Assembly: GCF_003818115.1 (NCBI RefSeq)
Contig: NZ_RPOI01000010.1
Span: 186,001-250,000 of the forward strand
Origin: Citrobacter youngae
GTDB lineage: Bacteria > Pseudomonadota > Gammaproteobacteria > Enterobacterales > Enterobacteriaceae
DNA: 64,000 nucleotides
Reading direction: 5' to 3'
The position numbers were made by a program, and so were the translations under genes. Positions 33,176 to 43,608 of this stretch are shown here, one piece after another (the stretch's first letter is position 1; each line of letters begins with the position of its first letter). The notes under the pieces were generated by a model. The model ran no database searches. It was given only the letters and a program-made list of their open reading frames with translations, and was not told where the DNA came from.

Positions 33176-34805
33176 TGTTTTTTTTCACTTTCGGAAGAAA
33201 TAAAGAAAATAAGGTGCCGCAGGGGGCGTTATCTTCGAGCGTAATAACCCCATTACAGCGCCTCACATAACTTGCAATCAGATACAAACCGATGCCATGT
33301 TCGCCTGGTTCATCGGTACGAGTGCTCACACCCTGTTCAAATATTTTTTCGCGCAATGCTTCCGGTACGCCACAACCTTGATCGGCGACTTCGATGATCA
33401 CCTCATCGCCCTCATCGCTCAGATAGAGTTCAACGACCTTGTTACCCTGCTGGGTACGCAAACTGGCTTCAAAAGCATTATCAAGCAGATTGCCAACAAT
33501 TGCTGCAAACTCTGTGCTATCCAACCCCTCAGGAAGTTTATGCAGTTGACTGCCAGGCACAATGGTCATTGTGAGACCCAGTTCCCGCGCACGCTGTACC
33601 TTGCCAAACAGCAGGCCTGCAACCTGACGATCGGCGAAAGCGCCGCGCAGACTATCAATGAGTTGCTGCTGCGCCTGGGATTCTCCCTGCACCATGGCCA
33701 GAACCTTGTCATATTCTTTCATTTGCAGCAGGCCATTGATGGTCGACATCCAGTTCAGGTGCTCATGGCGCAGCGTTCTCAGGCTCTCTACATACTGTTT
33801 GATCTGCGTTAATTGCGCATTAAGGGTAGCAATTTCATCTTTACTACGAAAACTGATGATTGCCCCGAGCAGTTCATCGCCTGAGCGGATAGCCTCGCGG
33901 TTGGCAATAACACTCAACCCATTAAAGTTAACCATCGCATCCTGGCGCTTTTCCGCAATCTGCTGGGTAAAAAAGTCTGCTGGCTGAACGACGTCCGCAA
34001 TCGGCTTACCCAACCACTTACGTCCAGGTGACGAGAGCCCCAGCATTTTTCTCGCACTGCGGTTTATCGCCGTAATGCACCCGTCAGGATCAACAGCAAT
34101 TAAGCCTTCGTAGACTGAGCTAAACAGCGCCTCCTGCTGACGTACCACCCGCGCGATTTGTTTAGGCTCCATACCCAACATCTGACGCCGAATATGGGCG
34201 GCAAAAAACCAGGAAAGTAACATAAGCACCAGTAACAACAGAATGAACACCCCAGCCATCGGAAGTAAAAAATCCGAGCGCCAGCTGTCTATTTTACTGA
34301 TCAGGTAGCCAATTGAGACAACACCGATGATTTTACCATCATCATCAAAGATAGGGGTTTTGGCGCGCATCGCCATCCCGATAGACCCTTTACCGGTAAT
34401 AAAGTAGCTTTCCCCTTTCTCCAGCGCGCCGGGTTTGGTGAACTGCATGGGGTAGCCAATTTTATCCGGATTAGGGTGATAAAGACGGATCGAGTGGGTA
34501 TCGCCAATAACCACATAGTCAAAGTCAGTCCCGCTCTGCAACTTATCCGCTATCGTTGCCAGACGCTCGTAATCACGGTGCTTTACGGCAGCAATAATGC
34601 TGTCGTTGGAAGCGATAATTTTCGCCTGATTCATTGCCATATCGCGGACATGCGTTGTCAGATAATCTTCAAAGCTGGCGGTAAAGTATTGTGCTAACGC
34701 CGCGATGATAAAAACAGAAACGACCAGAATGAGTAGAAAAATACGCAACGGAAACGCCAGGCTGCGAAAAAAAGGAAACCGTGTTTTATTTTTCTTTTTT
34801 GACAT
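33144..34805 (-). CDS. dpiB: DpiB/CitA, citrate-sensing histidine kinase
   Basis: Membrane histidine kinase that senses citrate in the periplasm. The 553-residue product has TM1 (LRIFLLILVVSVFIIAALA), a periplasmic PAS sensor and TM2 (about residues 180-205). A cytoplasmic PAS, the phospho-acceptor region TLRHEHLNWMSTING and an HATPase domain (NLLDNAFEASL, DQGCGVPEAL, GIGLYLIASYV) follow. The first 12 residues (MSKKKNKTRFPF) differ from E. coli. It is divergent from citC over 389 bp. Confidence 0.95.
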   Translation of the reverse strand: MSKKKNKTRFPFFRSLAFPLRIFLLILVVSVFIIAALAQYFTASFEDYLTTHVRDMAMNQAKIIASNDSIIAAVKHRDYERLATIADKLQSGTDFDYVVIGDTHSIRLYHPNPDKIGYPMQFTKPGALEKGESYFITGKGSIGMAMRAKTPIFDDDGKIIGVVSIGYLISKIDSWRSDFLLPMAGVFILLLLVLMLLSWFFAAHIRRQMLGMEPKQIARVVRQQEALFSSVYEGLIAVDPDGCITAINRSARKMLGLSSPGRKWLGKPIADVVQPADFFTQQIAEKRQDAMVNFNGLSVIANREAIRSGDELLGAIISFRSKDEIATLNAQLTQIKQYVESLRTLRHEHLNWMSTINGLLQMKEYDKVLAMVQGESQAQQQLIDSLRGAFADRQVAGLLFGKVQRARELGLTMTIVPGSQLHKLPEGLDSTEFAAIVGNLLDNAFEASLRTQQGNKVVELYLSDEGDEVIIEVADQGCGVPEALREKIFEQGVSTRTDEPGEHGIGLYLIASYVRRCNGVITLEDNAPCGTLFSLFLPKVKKNNDGTINAVNR

Positions 34806-35194
34806 GTTTTTTCCTCACCGACGTTAACCGAAACTTATTTTTCGTTGTATATGTAATAAAAATGTTTTATTTACAAGTCACGGCCTAAAATAGGATCGTT
34901 ACAGATTCCCCACCTTAAATCAATTAAACAAATAAAAACCACACGCTATTTTCGGGTTAAATTAATTAAAAAACTTAAAACCATAAAACACATTAAAACC
35001 ATCTAACTTATTGTGAAATAAATCAAAATTTGCCGCCAAAATACTCCTTACGATGTATGCAACAGGGAAAAAAAGAAATACTCCGTAATAAAAAAACATT
35101 CCCTTCAATTGCAAACAAAACGTTATCAAGTTGCTAAACAGAGCAACAAAAACAGAAACCCAGTAACAAATATACCATCGGGGCTCTATTTACT
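34806..35194. other. 389-bp AT-rich dpiB-citC control region
   Basis: Very AT-rich (long A and T runs), as expected for CitB/DpiA binding, which in Klebsiella covers AT-rich stretches in the equivalent region. A CRP-like site is listed separately. No open frame with coding character is seen. Confidence 0.6.
35012..35027 (+). promoter_or_regulatory. CRP-like site in the citC promoter region
   Basis: TGTGA-aataaa-TCAAA matches the CRP consensus TGTGA-N6-TCACA at nine of ten positions. It lies about 180 bp upstream of citC. Catabolite control of citrate fermentation genes is established in Klebsiella. Confidence 0.55.
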
Positions 35195-36271
35195 ATGTTC
35201 GGTAATAATATATTCACGCAAGTTAAACGCTCAGAAAATAAAAAGATGGCGGTTATCGCTCAATTTCTGAAAGAGAACGATTTGAGCGTTGATACCACCG
35301 TCGAAGTATTTATCACCGTCACCCGTAACGACCGTCTGATCGCTTGTGGCGGTATCGCCGGCAATATCATTAAATGCGTCGCGATCTGTGAATCCGTACG
35401 CGGTGAAGGCTTAGCGCTGACGCTGGCGACTGAGTTAATCAACCTTGCCTACGAGCGGCATTGCACCCATCTCTTCATCTATACCAAAACCGAGTATGAG
35501 TCACTGTTTAAGCAGTGCGGCTTTTCGACGCTGACCAGCGTGCCCGGCATTATGGTGTTAATGGAAAACAGCACCACTCGCCTCAAACGTTACGCTGAAT
35601 CACTGGCAAAACAGCGCCGTGAAGGGAAAAAAATTGGCTGCATCGTGATGAATGCCAACCCCTTCACCAACGGGCACCGTTTTCTGATCCAACAAGCCGC
35701 CGCACAGTGCGACTGGCTGCATCTGTTTTTGGTGAAAGAAGATACTTCGCGTTTCCCGTATGAAGACCGACTGGACCTGGTCCTCAAAGGGACAAAAGAT
35801 ATTCCACGTTTAACCGTACACCGCGGTTCGGAATACATCATCTCTCGCGCCACGTTCCCGTGCTACTTCATTAAAGAGCAGAGCGTTATTAACCACTGCT
35901 ACACCGAAATAGACCTGAAAATTTTCCGTCAGTACCTGGCCCCGGCACTCGGCGTTACGCACCGTTTCGTCGGTACTGAGCCATATTGCACCGTCACCTC
36001 CCAGTACAACAACGATATGCGCTACTGGCTGGAGACCCCAACACTTCCCGCCCCGCCGATTGAACTGGTGGAAATTGAGCGGCTGTGTTTCCAGGAGATG
36101 CCGATTTCCGCCTCCTGGGTGCGCAAGCTGCTGGTTAAAAAAGATCTCACGGCTATCGCATCCCTGGTACCCGAAGCCACGCTGCACTACTTGCAAAGCA
36201 TGGTTGAGCGAACCTCATCGGCTGCGGCAGTCCGCCAAAATACCCCCGCATTAGCAACAGGTGAAAAATGA
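35195..36271 (+). CDS. citC: CitC, [citrate (pro-3S)-lyase] ligase
   Basis: Acetylates the citrate-lyase acyl-carrier prosthetic group at the expense of acetate and ATP, switching the enzyme on. The 358-residue product has an N-terminal GNAT-like segment ([16 protein letters not shown]) and a nucleotidyltransferase domain ([19 protein letters not shown]). It heads the operon citC-D-E-F-X-G-T and overlaps citD by four bases. The C-terminus is slightly longer than in E. coli. Confidence 0.95.
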   Translation: MFGNNIFTQVKRSENKKMAVIAQFLKENDLSVDTTVEVFITVTRNDRLIACGGIAGNIIKCVAICESVRGEGLALTLATELINLAYERHCTHLFIYTKTEYESLFKQCGFSTLTSVPGIMVLMENSTTRLKRYAESLAKQRREGKKIGCIVMNANPFTNGHRFLIQQAAAQCDWLHLFLVKEDTSRFPYEDRLDLVLKGTKDIPRLTVHRGSEYIISRATFPCYFIKEQSVINHCYTEIDLKIFRQYLAPALGVTHRFVGTEPYCTVTSQYNNDMRYWLETPTLPAPPIELVEIERLCFQEMPISASWVRKLLVKKDLTAIASLVPEATLHYLQSMVERTSSAAAVRQNTPALATGEK

Positions 36272-36564
36272 AAATAAACCAGGCAGCCGTCGCAGGCACT
36301 CTCGAGTCCGGTGATGTGATGATCCGCATCGCCCCGCTCGATACGCAGGATATTGACCTGCAGGTTAACAGTAGCGTCGAAAAGCAGTTCGGTGATGCCA
36401 TCAGGGCCACCATTCTGGACGTTCTGTCCCGCTATAACGTCCGCGGCGTGCAATTAAATGTTGATGATAAAGGCGCACTGGACTGCATTTTACGTGCGCG
36501 ACTGGAAGCATTACTGGCCCGCGCCAGCGGCATTCCGGCACTGCCATGGGAGGATTGCCAATGA
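36268..36564 (+). CDS. citD: CitD, citrate lyase acyl-carrier (gamma) subunit
   Basis: Small acyl carrier of citrate lyase that bears the 2'-(5''-phosphoribosyl)-3'-dephospho-CoA group on a serine. The 98-residue product has this serine at S14 in [11 protein letters not shown]. It overlaps citC (ATGA) and citE (ATGA), implying coupled translation and fixed stoichiometry. Confidence 0.96.
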   Translation: MKINQAAVAGTLESGDVMIRIAPLDTQDIDLQVNSSVEKQFGDAIRATILDVLSRYNVRGVQLNVDDKGALDCILRARLEALLARASGIPALPWEDCQ

Positions 36565-37469
36565 TTTCCGATTCTTTACAACAACGTAAATCCCGCACAC
36601 GCCGCAGCATGTTGTTCGTACCAGGCGCTAACGCCGCGATGGTCAGCAACTCATTCATCTACCCGGCAGATGCGCTGATGTTCGACCTGGAAGACTCCGT
36701 CGCACTGCGTGAGAAAGACACCGCGCGCCGCATGGTCTATCACGCGCTGCAGCATCCGCTGTATCACGACGTTGAAACTATCGTGCGCGTAAACGCCCTC
36801 GACTCCGAATGGGGCATCAACGACCTTGAAGCCGTGGTACGCGGTGGTGCTGACATCGTACGTTTACCCAAAACGGATACCGCCCAGGATGTCATCGACA
36901 TCGAAAGCGAAATCCTGCGCATCGAGAAAGCCTGTGGTCGTGAACCCGGCAGCACCGGTCTGTTGGCCGCTATCGAATCACCATTAGGTATTACCCGCGC
37001 GGTAGAAATTGCCCATGCTTCCGAGCGTCTGATCGGTATTGCGCTCGGCGCAGAAGACTACGTGCGTAACCTGCGCACTGAACGCTCCCCGGAAGGTACT
37101 GAACTGCTGTTTGCCCGCTGCTCAATTCTGCAGGCTGCGCGTTCTGCTGGCATTCAGGCGTTCGATACCGTCTATTCCGATGCCAATAACGAAGCGGGTT
37201 TCCTGCACGAAGCCGCACACATCAAGCAACTGGGTTTCGATGGTAAGTCGCTCATCAACCCGCGTCAGATTGAACTCCTGCACAACCTGTATGCCCCGAC
37301 GCGCAAAGAGCTGGCTCACGCACGTCTGGTGGTAGAAGCCGCTGAAGCCGCCGCCCGTGAAGGCCGTGGCGTAGTTTCCCTCAACGGCAAGATGGTCGAC
37401 AGCCCGGTTATCGAGCGCGCCCTTCTGGTTATCTCCCGTGCAGAACTTTCCGGCATTCGCGAAGAATAA
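36561..37469 (+). CDS. citE: CitE, citrate lyase beta subunit (citryl-ACP lyase)
   Basis: Cleaves citryl-ACP to oxaloacetate and acetyl-ACP. The 302-residue TIM-barrel protein has [10 protein letters not shown], the acidic metal site MFDLEDSV and [11 protein letters not shown] use the ATG at 36561, which overlaps the citD stop; an in-frame ATG at 36546 is possible but adds residues absent in E. coli. Confidence 0.96.
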   Translation: MISDSLQQRKSRTRRSMLFVPGANAAMVSNSFIYPADALMFDLEDSVALREKDTARRMVYHALQHPLYHDVETIVRVNALDSEWGINDLEAVVRGGADIVRLPKTDTAQDVIDIESEILRIEKACGREPGSTGLLAAIESPLGITRAVEIAHASERLIGIALGAEDYVRNLRTERSPEGTELLFARCSILQAARSAGIQAFDTVYSDANNEAGFLHEAAHIKQLGFDGKSLINPRQIELLHNLYAPTRKELAHARLVVEAAEAAAREGRGVVSLNGKMVDSPVIERALLVISRAELSGIREE

Positions 37470-37478
37470 GGCAAAAAA

Positions 37479-39011
37479 ATGACGCAGAAAATCGAACAGT
37501 CTCAACGCCAGGATCGCGTGGCGACCTGGAGCCGTCATGCAGAAAGCGAGCTTTCCGCTTATCAGAGCACCGCAAAAGTTGAATTACAGGCGCAAAAACC
37601 GCGCAACAAAAAACTGTGCGCTAACCTGGAAGAGGCCATTCGCCGTTCAGGCTTACAGGATGGCATGACCATCTCCTTCCACCACGCTTTCCGTGGTGGC
37701 GATCTGACGATCAACCTGGTGATGGATACCATCGCTGCAATGGGCTTTAAAAACCTGACGCTGGCTTCCAGCTCCCTAAGCGACTGCCATGCGCCGCTGG
37801 TTGAACACATTCGTCAGGGTGTCGTCAGCCGTATTTATACTTCTGGTCTGCGTGGCCCGCTGGCAGAAGAGATCTCTCGCGGTCTGCTGGCTGAACCTGT
37901 TCAGGTCCACTCTCACGGTGGTCGTGTACATCTGGTACAAAGCGGCGAGCTCAACATTGATGTCGCTTTCCTCGGTGTGCCGTCCTGTGACCCGTTTGGT
38001 AACGCCAACGGTTATACCGGTAAAGCGTGCTGCGGCTCACTGGGCTATGCCCGCGTAGACGCCGAAAACGCAAAACAGGTTGTCCTGCTGACCGAACAGC
38101 TGCTGACCTACCCGCATAATCCAGCCAGCATTACCCAGGATCAGGTGGATCTGATCGTGCAGATCGATCAGGTCGGTGATGCGGACAAAATTGGTGCTGA
38201 TGCCACTCGCATGACCACCAACCCGCGCGAATTGCTGATCGCCCGCAGCGCAGCAGAGGTTATTGCTAACTCCGGCTACTTCAATGAAGGCTTCTCACTG
38301 CAGACAGGCACCGGCGGCGCGTCTCTGGCCGTTACTCGTTTCCTGGAAGACAAAATGCGCAGCCGCGACATCCGTGCTGACTTTGCGCTGGGCGGTATCA
38401 CTGCCACCATCGTTGACCTGCATGAGAAAGGTTTAATCCGCAAACTGCTGGATGTACAGAGCTTCGACCGTAATGCGGCTGAGTCCCTGGCCCGCAATCC
38501 AAATCACATTGAAATCAGTGCTAACCAGTATGCCAACTGGGGCTCAAAAGGCGCCTCTGTCGATCGTCTGGACGTCGTGGTGCTGAGCGCACTTGAAGTG
38601 GATACCCACTTCAACGTTAACGTACTGACCGGTTCTGACGGCGTACTGCGCGGCGCATCCGGTGGTCACTGTGATACAGCTGTTGCCGCAGCGCTTTCCA
38701 TCATCGTCGCACCGCTGGTTCGCGGGCGCATCCCGACGCTGGTTGATAACGTCCTGACCTGCGTAACCCCAGGTTCCAGCGTTGATATCCTGGTCACTGA
38801 CCACGGTATCGCCGTCAACCCTGCGCGCCCTGAGCTGGCAGAACGTCTGCAAGAAGCGGGTATGAAAGTCGTGTCCATTGAATGGTTACGCGAACGTGCA
38901 CAGCAGCTTACCGGTCAGCCACGCGCAATCGAATTTACTGACCGCGTAATTGCCGTTGTGCGTTATCGCGATGGCTCAGTGATTGACGTTGTGCATCAGG
39001 TGAAGGAATAA
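37479..39011 (+). CDS. citF: CitF, citrate lyase alpha subunit (citrate:ACP transferase)
   Basis: Transfers ACP from acetyl- to citryl-ACP in the citrate lyase complex. The 510-residue product is the same length as E. coli CitF, with the CoA-transferase-like core (MTISFHHAFRGGD, NEGFSLQTGTGGASLAVTR). It lies 9 bp after citE, with a G-rich ribosome site. Confidence 0.96.
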   Translation: MTQKIEQSQRQDRVATWSRHAESELSAYQSTAKVELQAQKPRNKKLCANLEEAIRRSGLQDGMTISFHHAFRGGDLTINLVMDTIAAMGFKNLTLASSSLSDCHAPLVEHIRQGVVSRIYTSGLRGPLAEEISRGLLAEPVQVHSHGGRVHLVQSGELNIDVAFLGVPSCDPFGNANGYTGKACCGSLGYARVDAENAKQVVLLTEQLLTYPHNPASITQDQVDLIVQIDQVGDADKIGADATRMTTNPRELLIARSAAEVIANSGYFNEGFSLQTGTGGASLAVTRFLEDKMRSRDIRADFALGGITATIVDLHEKGLIRKLLDVQSFDRNAAESLARNPNHIEISANQYANWGSKGASVDRLDVVVLSALEVDTHFNVNVLTGSDGVLRGASGGHCDTAVAAALSIIVAPLVRGRIPTLVDNVLTCVTPGSSVDILVTDHGIAVNPARPELAERLQEAGMKVVSIEWLRERAQQLTGQPRAIEFTDRVIAVVRYRDGSVIDVVHQVKE

Positions 39012-39014
39012 GCC

Positions 39015-39569
39015 ATGCACCTGCTCCCTGAACACGCCACCTGCCACGCGGTTTCCATTCCCGAGCTGCTCGCCAGCCGTGATGAGAGACAAGCGAGGCA
39101 ACATGCCTGGCTCACGCGTCACCACGCGCCATTGGTCTCTTTTACCGTGGTAGCGCCAGGTCCGATCAAAGACAGCGAATTAACCCGTCGCATCTTTAAT
39201 CACGGCGTCATCGCCCTGCTTGCGCTGGCGAAACAATCATCCTGGATTGTCAGGGAGCAAACTGCGCTGGTCTCCGCCAGCGGTCCGGAAGGTCTGTTGT
39301 CCATCGAGGCACCAGCCCACGACCTCAAGCTCGCCACTATCGGGCTTGAGCATTCACATCCGCTGGGACGGTTATGGGACATCGATGTCCTGACCCCTGA
39401 AGGAGAAATCCTGTCCCGCCGTCATTTCGCGCTTCCTGCCCGCCGCTGTCTGTTGTGCGAGCAAAGCGCTGCAGAATGTGCGCGGGGTAAAACCCACGCG
39501 CTTTCCGACTTACTCATTCAAATGGAGGCACTGCTGCATGATGCCGATTCCCGCAACATCGACGAATAA
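39015..39569 (+). CDS. citX: CitX, apo-citrate lyase phosphoribosyl-dephospho-CoA transferase
   Basis: Attaches the prosthetic group made by CitG to CitD. The 184-residue product has the family start MHLLPEHAT, the polar core [16 protein letters not shown] and a C-terminal cysteine cluster ([13 protein letters not shown]). Its 3' end overlaps the citG start by 32 bp. Confidence 0.94.
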   Translation: MHLLPEHATCHAVSIPELLASRDERQARQHAWLTRHHAPLVSFTVVAPGPIKDSELTRRIFNHGVIALLALAKQSSWIVREQTALVSASGPEGLLSIEAPAHDLKLATIGLEHSHPLGRLWDIDVLTPEGEILSRRHFALPARRCLLCEQSAAECARGKTHALSDLLIQMEALLHDADSRNIDE

Positions 39570-40443
39570 CGCAGTCCTTCCACTGGATCTGCCCGACGCC
39601 TACGCAACGCTTGCCTGGCGCGCCATGCTGACTGAAGTCAACTTATCGCCCAAGCCAGGTCTGGTGGATCGCATTAATAATGGTGCGCATAAAGATATGG
39701 CGCTGGAAGATTTTCATCGCAGCGCCGAAGCGATTCAGGCCTGGCTGCCACGTTTTATTGAATATGGGGCGTTTAGCGCACAGCTGTCGCCTGAGGATGT
39801 ATTGAAAGGACTGCGTCCGCTGGGTATGGCCTGCGAAGCTGATATGTTTCGCGCCACCGCTGGGGTAAATACCCACAAAGGCAGCATCTTTTCTCTGGGA
39901 CTGCTGTGTGCCGCCATTGGCCGCCTGCACCAGCTCCAACTGACTGTTACCGCTGAAACCATTTGCTCTACGGCAGCAACATTTTGCCGGGGCCTGACCG
40001 AGCGCGAACTGCGCCAGAACAATCAACAACTCACGGCTGGCCAACGTCTTTATCAGCAACTGGGATTAACCGGCGCACGGGGCGAAGCCGAAGCGGGATA
40101 CCCGCTCGTCATCCAGCATGCCCTGCCGCACTACCGCGCACTGCTGACTCAGGGCCGCGACCCTGAACTGGCGTTACTCGACACTTTATTGCTGCTGATG
40201 TCAATCAACGGCGACACCAACGTGGCTTCACGTGGCGGCGCAGAAGGTCTGCGCTGGCTACAGCAGCAGGCCACCGCCCTGATACAGCAAGGGGGGATTC
40301 GTACCCCTGCCGATCTCGAATACCTACACCAGTTCGACCAACAGTGCATTGAACGCAACCTCAGTCCCGGAGGCTGCGCCGATCTGCTGATCGTCACCTG
40401 GTTCTTAGCTCAGATTTCACAAGTTCATCATTATCACAATTAA
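39538..40443 (+). CDS. citG: CitG, triphosphoribosyl-dephospho-CoA synthase
   Basis: Makes the citrate-lyase prosthetic-group precursor from ATP and dephospho-CoA. The product of about 301 residues has [35 protein letters not shown] and the C-terminal [13 protein letters not shown]. The start may be the ATG at 39538 (GGAGG nine bases upstream) or the adjacent ATG at 39541. The C-terminus (HYHN) runs a few residues beyond E. coli. Confidence 0.93.
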   Translation: MMPIPATSTNNAVLPLDLPDAYATLAWRAMLTEVNLSPKPGLVDRINNGAHKDMALEDFHRSAEAIQAWLPRFIEYGAFSAQLSPEDVLKGLRPLGMACEADMFRATAGVNTHKGSIFSLGLLCAAIGRLHQLQLTVTAETICSTAATFCRGLTERELRQNNQQLTAGQRLYQQLGLTGARGEAEAGYPLVIQHALPHYRALLTQGRDPELALLDTLLLLMSINGDTNVASRGGAEGLRWLQQQATALIQQGGIRTPADLEYLHQFDQQCIERNLSPGGCADLLIVTWFLAQISQVHHYHN

Positions 40444-40466
40444 AGATCCTTTCCGGAGAATCACAC

Positions 40467-41930
40467 ATGTCTTTAGCAAAAGATAAAATATGGAAGTTAC
40501 TGGCCCCATTGGTCGTAATGGGCGTCATGTTTCTTATCCCCGTCCCTGATGGAATGCCTCCACAGGCCTGGCACTACTTTGCCGTGTTTGTGGCGATGAT
40601 CGTCGGTATGATCCTGGAGCCAATTCCGGCAACAGCGATCAGCTTTATCGCCGTAACGATCTGCGTTATCGGCAGCAACTATCTGCTGTTTGATGCTTCA
40701 GAACTGGCCGACCCGGCATTTAAAGCGGGTAAGCAAGCGCTGAAATGGGGTCTGGCGGGCTTCTCCAGCACCACCGTGTGGTTGGTGTTTGGTGCGTTTA
40801 TCTTCGCACTGGGTTATGAAGTCACCGGTCTGGGTCGTCGTATCGCGCTGTTCCTGGTGAAATTCATGGGGAAACGTACCCTGACGCTGGGCTATGCGAT
40901 TGTTATCATCGACATTCTGCTGGCGCCGTTTACACCGTCCAACACCGCGCGTACCGGTGGTACTGTATTCCCGGTTATCAAAAACCTGCCGCCGCTGTTT
41001 AAATCCTTCCCTAACGATCCTTCCGCGCGCCGTATCGGCGGATATCTGATGTGGATGATGGTTATCAGTACCAGCCTGAGCTCCTCTATGTTCGTGACCG
41101 GCGCTGCGCCAAACGTACTGGGTCTGGAATTCGTCAACAAAATTGCCGGTATTCAAATCAGCTGGCTGCAATGGTTCCTCAGCTTCCTGCCGGTCGGTAT
41201 TATTTTGCTGATCGTTGCTCCGTGGCTGTCCTATGTTCTGTACAAGCCGGAAGTCACCCACAGTGCTGAAGTTGCCGCATGGGCCGGTGATGAACTGAAA
41301 ACCATGGGTAAACTGACCCGTAAAGAGATAACGCTGATCGGTCTGGTTTTACTGAGCCTGGGTCTGTGGGTTTTCGGTGGTAAGCTGATTGACGCTACCG
41401 CAGTGGGCCTGCTGGCTGTCTCCCTGATGCTGGCGCTGCACGTGGTACCGTGGAAAGACATTACCCGCTATAACAGCGCATGGAACACCCTGGTCAACCT
41501 TGCCACTCTGGTAGTAATGGCCAACGGTTTAACCCGTTCCGGTTTTATCGACTGGTTCGCCAACACCATGAGTACGCACCTGGAAGGTTTCTCGCCTAAC
41601 GCGACAGTAATCGTGCTGGTGCTGGTGTTCTACTTTGCTCACTACCTGTTTGCCAGCCTTTCTGCGCACACCGCCACCATGCTGCCGGTTATTCTGGCTG
41701 TAGGTAAAGGTATCCCGGGCGTGCCGATGGAACACCTGTGTATCCTGCTGGTACTGTCCATCGGTATCATGGGCTGTCTGACTCCATATGCAACAGGCCC
41801 TGGCGTTATCATCTACGGCTGTGGTTATGTGAAGTCTAAAGACTACTGGCGTCTGGGTGCTATCTTCGGCGTTATCTACATCTCTATGCTTCTGCTGGTC
41901 GGCTGGCCGATTCTGGCAATGTGGAGCTAA
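40467..41930 (+). CDS. citT: CitT, citrate:succinate antiporter
   Basis: Inner-membrane DASS-family carrier that takes up citrate in exchange for succinate under anaerobiosis. The 487-residue polytopic protein has the family regions APFTPSNTARTGGTVFPVIK and LSIGIMGCLTPYATGPG. It closes the citrate operon and is followed by an intrinsic terminator. Confidence 0.97.
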   Translation: MSLAKDKIWKLLAPLVVMGVMFLIPVPDGMPPQAWHYFAVFVAMIVGMILEPIPATAISFIAVTICVIGSNYLLFDASELADPAFKAGKQALKWGLAGFSSTTVWLVFGAFIFALGYEVTGLGRRIALFLVKFMGKRTLTLGYAIVIIDILLAPFTPSNTARTGGTVFPVIKNLPPLFKSFPNDPSARRIGGYLMWMMVISTSLSSSMFVTGAAPNVLGLEFVNKIAGIQISWLQWFLSFLPVGIILLIVAPWLSYVLYKPEVTHSAEVAAWAGDELKTMGKLTRKEITLIGLVLLSLGLWVFGGKLIDATAVGLLAVSLMLALHVVPWKDITRYNSAWNTLVNLATLVVMANGLTRSGFIDWFANTMSTHLEGFSPNATVIVLVLVFYFAHYLFASLSAHTATMLPVILAVGKGIPGVPMEHLCILLVLSIGIMGCLTPYATGPGVIIYGCGYVKSKDYWRLGAIFGVIYISMLLLVGWPILAMWS

Positions 41931-41956
41931 TCATTTCGGTTCACGCCTAATGAAAA

Positions 41957-41993
41957 TGATGCCAGTCAGCTAAACCTGACTGGCATTTTTTAT
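41957..41993 (+). terminator. Intrinsic terminator of the citrate operon
   Basis: TGCCAGTCAG-ctaaac-CTGACTGGCA followed by six T. Confidence 0.95.
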
Positions 41994-42040
41994 GATTAAA
42001 TAGATGATATTCATAATTTATATAAGTATTCGAAATCATC

Positions 42041-42847
42041 ATGACATCAACATGGCGTTATTCTTCATTACTGGCAGCGCTTCTGCTGCCAGTTTCTGCA
42101 GCTCAGGCCGATGAACTTCAGGCAAAACAGTACGCTGATTTTGACAGTTACGTGCTGGCCCTCTCCTGGCAAACCGGATTTTGTCAGAGCCAACACGAGC
42201 GTAATCGTCAGGAGCCTGACGAATGTCGTTTACAAAAAGAGAGCGCAGACAAAGCGGATTTCCTGACCGTTCACGGTTTATGGCCCAGCCTGCCTAAATC
42301 CATTGCCGCCCGTGGAGTCGACAACCGCCGCTGGATGCGTTTTGGCTGCGCGACTCGCCCTATTCCCAACCTGCCTGAAGCACGTGCCAGCCGTAAATGC
42401 GCGGCCCCCGAAACCGGACTGTCGCTGGAAAGCGCAGCAAAACTCAGCGCCGTAATGCCCGGCGCTGGAGGGAGATCCTGTCTGGAACGTTACGAGTATG
42501 CCAAACATGGCGCGTGTTTCGGTTTTGATCCCGACGCGTACTTTGGCACGATGGTACGGCTGAATAATGAGGTTAAGAACAGCGAGGTGGGCAAATTCCT
42601 GGCGGAAAACTACGGCAAAACCGTCAGCCGTAACGCATTTGACGCTGCAGTTGCCAAAAGCTGGGGCAAAGAGAACGTCAAAGCTGTGAAGCTAAGCTGC
42701 CACGGCAATCCAGCGTATCTCACTGAGATCCAGTTATCCCTGAAAGCCGACAACATCAACCAGACGTTATCTGCACAGTCATTCTTACCGCAACCACATC
42801 CAGGTAGCTGTGGTAAACAGTTTATTATCGACAAAGTGGGATATTGA
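42041..42847 (+). CDS. rna: RNase I, periplasmic T2-family ribonuclease
   Basis: Broad-specificity periplasmic RNase. The 268-residue precursor has a signal peptide ending near SAAQADEL. The two T2 catalytic blocks with histidines are FLTVHGLWPSLP and YEYAKHGACFG. Several cysteines are consistent with disulfides. The first codons MTSTWRYSSLLAALLL look like a real signal sequence. Confidence 0.96.
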   Translation: MTSTWRYSSLLAALLLPVSAAQADELQAKQYADFDSYVLALSWQTGFCQSQHERNRQEPDECRLQKESADKADFLTVHGLWPSLPKSIAARGVDNRRWMRFGCATRPIPNLPEARASRKCAAPETGLSLESAAKLSAVMPGAGGRSCLERYEYAKHGACFGFDPDAYFGTMVRLNNEVKNSEVGKFLAENYGKTVSRNAFDAAVAKSWGKENVKAVKLSCHGNPAYLTEIQLSLKADNINQTLSAQSFLPQPHPGSCGKQFIIDKVGY

Positions 42848-42855
42848 AACTTGCG

Positions 42856-42880
42856 ACCGACGCTGCAAGCTGGCGTCGGT
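42856..42880. other. Hairpin between convergent rna and flavin-reductase gene
   Basis: ACCGACGC-tgcaagctg-GCGTCGGT, an 8-bp perfect stem in the 41-bp gap. No T run flanks it, so terminator function is uncertain. Confidence 0.4.
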
Positions 42881-42888
42881 CCGTAAGC

Positions 42889-43512
42889 TTAGCGTTTTGC
42901 TCGGGCGTCCGGGCGAACTAAATCAAAACGGTGTGTTTCACTGATCGAATAATATGCCGTTGGCCCACCTGCGCGCAGTACCGGCTTCGCTTTCGCCGTC
43001 TGATAGATGCCCTCTTCCAGCAGCGTTTCATCGATGTGGATGCCCACCACTTCCCCCAATACCAGCCAGGTATCAACCGGTGAGCCATCTGCGGTAGTCA
43101 GTTGCAGGCTTTGCGATAAGCGACACTCAAAATTGACCGGGCTTTGCGCCACGCGCGGCACGTTGACTATCCGGCTATCTGCCTTGCTAAGCCCGGCGGC
43201 AAAAAACTCGTCCTCACCGTGCGGCAAGCTGGCTGACGTTTCGTTCATCGCAGTGGCCAGCTCAAGAGTCGTCAGGTTCCAGACAAATTCACCGGTTTCG
43301 ATAATATTCTGCACGCTGTCTTTCCAGCCGCTGCTGGCGAAACCGATAATCGGCGGATGATAGTTAAAACAGTTAAAGAAACTGTATGGTGCCAGATTGT
43401 GCCGACCATTGTCGTCACGCGACGCAATCCAGCCAATAGGGCGTGGCCCAATAATGGCATTGAGCGGGTCATGTGGCAGGCCGTGTCCCTGTGACGGTTG
43501 ATAGAAATACAT
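42889..43512 (-). CDS. Flavin reductase-like (DIM6/NTAB) FMN-binding protein
   Basis: Predicted FMN-binding oxidoreductase of the flavin-reductase-like family; substrate unknown. The protein of about 207 residues has PLNAIIGPRPIGWIASRD and NLAPYSFFNCFNYHPPI, the conserved FMN-binding start of this family, and ends RFDLVRPDARAKR. I use the ATG at 43512 (AGGGA upstream); an in-frame ATG at 43602 would add 30 residues without family support. It sits downstream of the hydrolase gene on the same strand, likely in one transcript. Neither gene is at this place in E. coli K-12. Confidence 0.8.
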   Translation of the reverse strand: MYFYQPSQGHGLPHDPLNAIIGPRPIGWIASRDDNGRHNLAPYSFFNCFNYHPPIIGFASSGWKDSVQNIIETGEFVWNLTTLELATAMNETSASLPHGEDEFFAAGLSKADSRIVNVPRVAQSPVNFECRLSQSLQLTTADGSPVDTWLVLGEVVGIHIDETLLEEGIYQTAKAKPVLRAGGPTAYYSISETHRFDLVRPDARAKR

Positions 43513-43608
43513 AGCGTTCCCTGTTGAAGTTAACGTCAGCGCAGCACAAATTATGCTTCGCTCATCCCCCTGACGGAAGAGGATCAGCGTAGAACAATCC
43601 ACGAACGA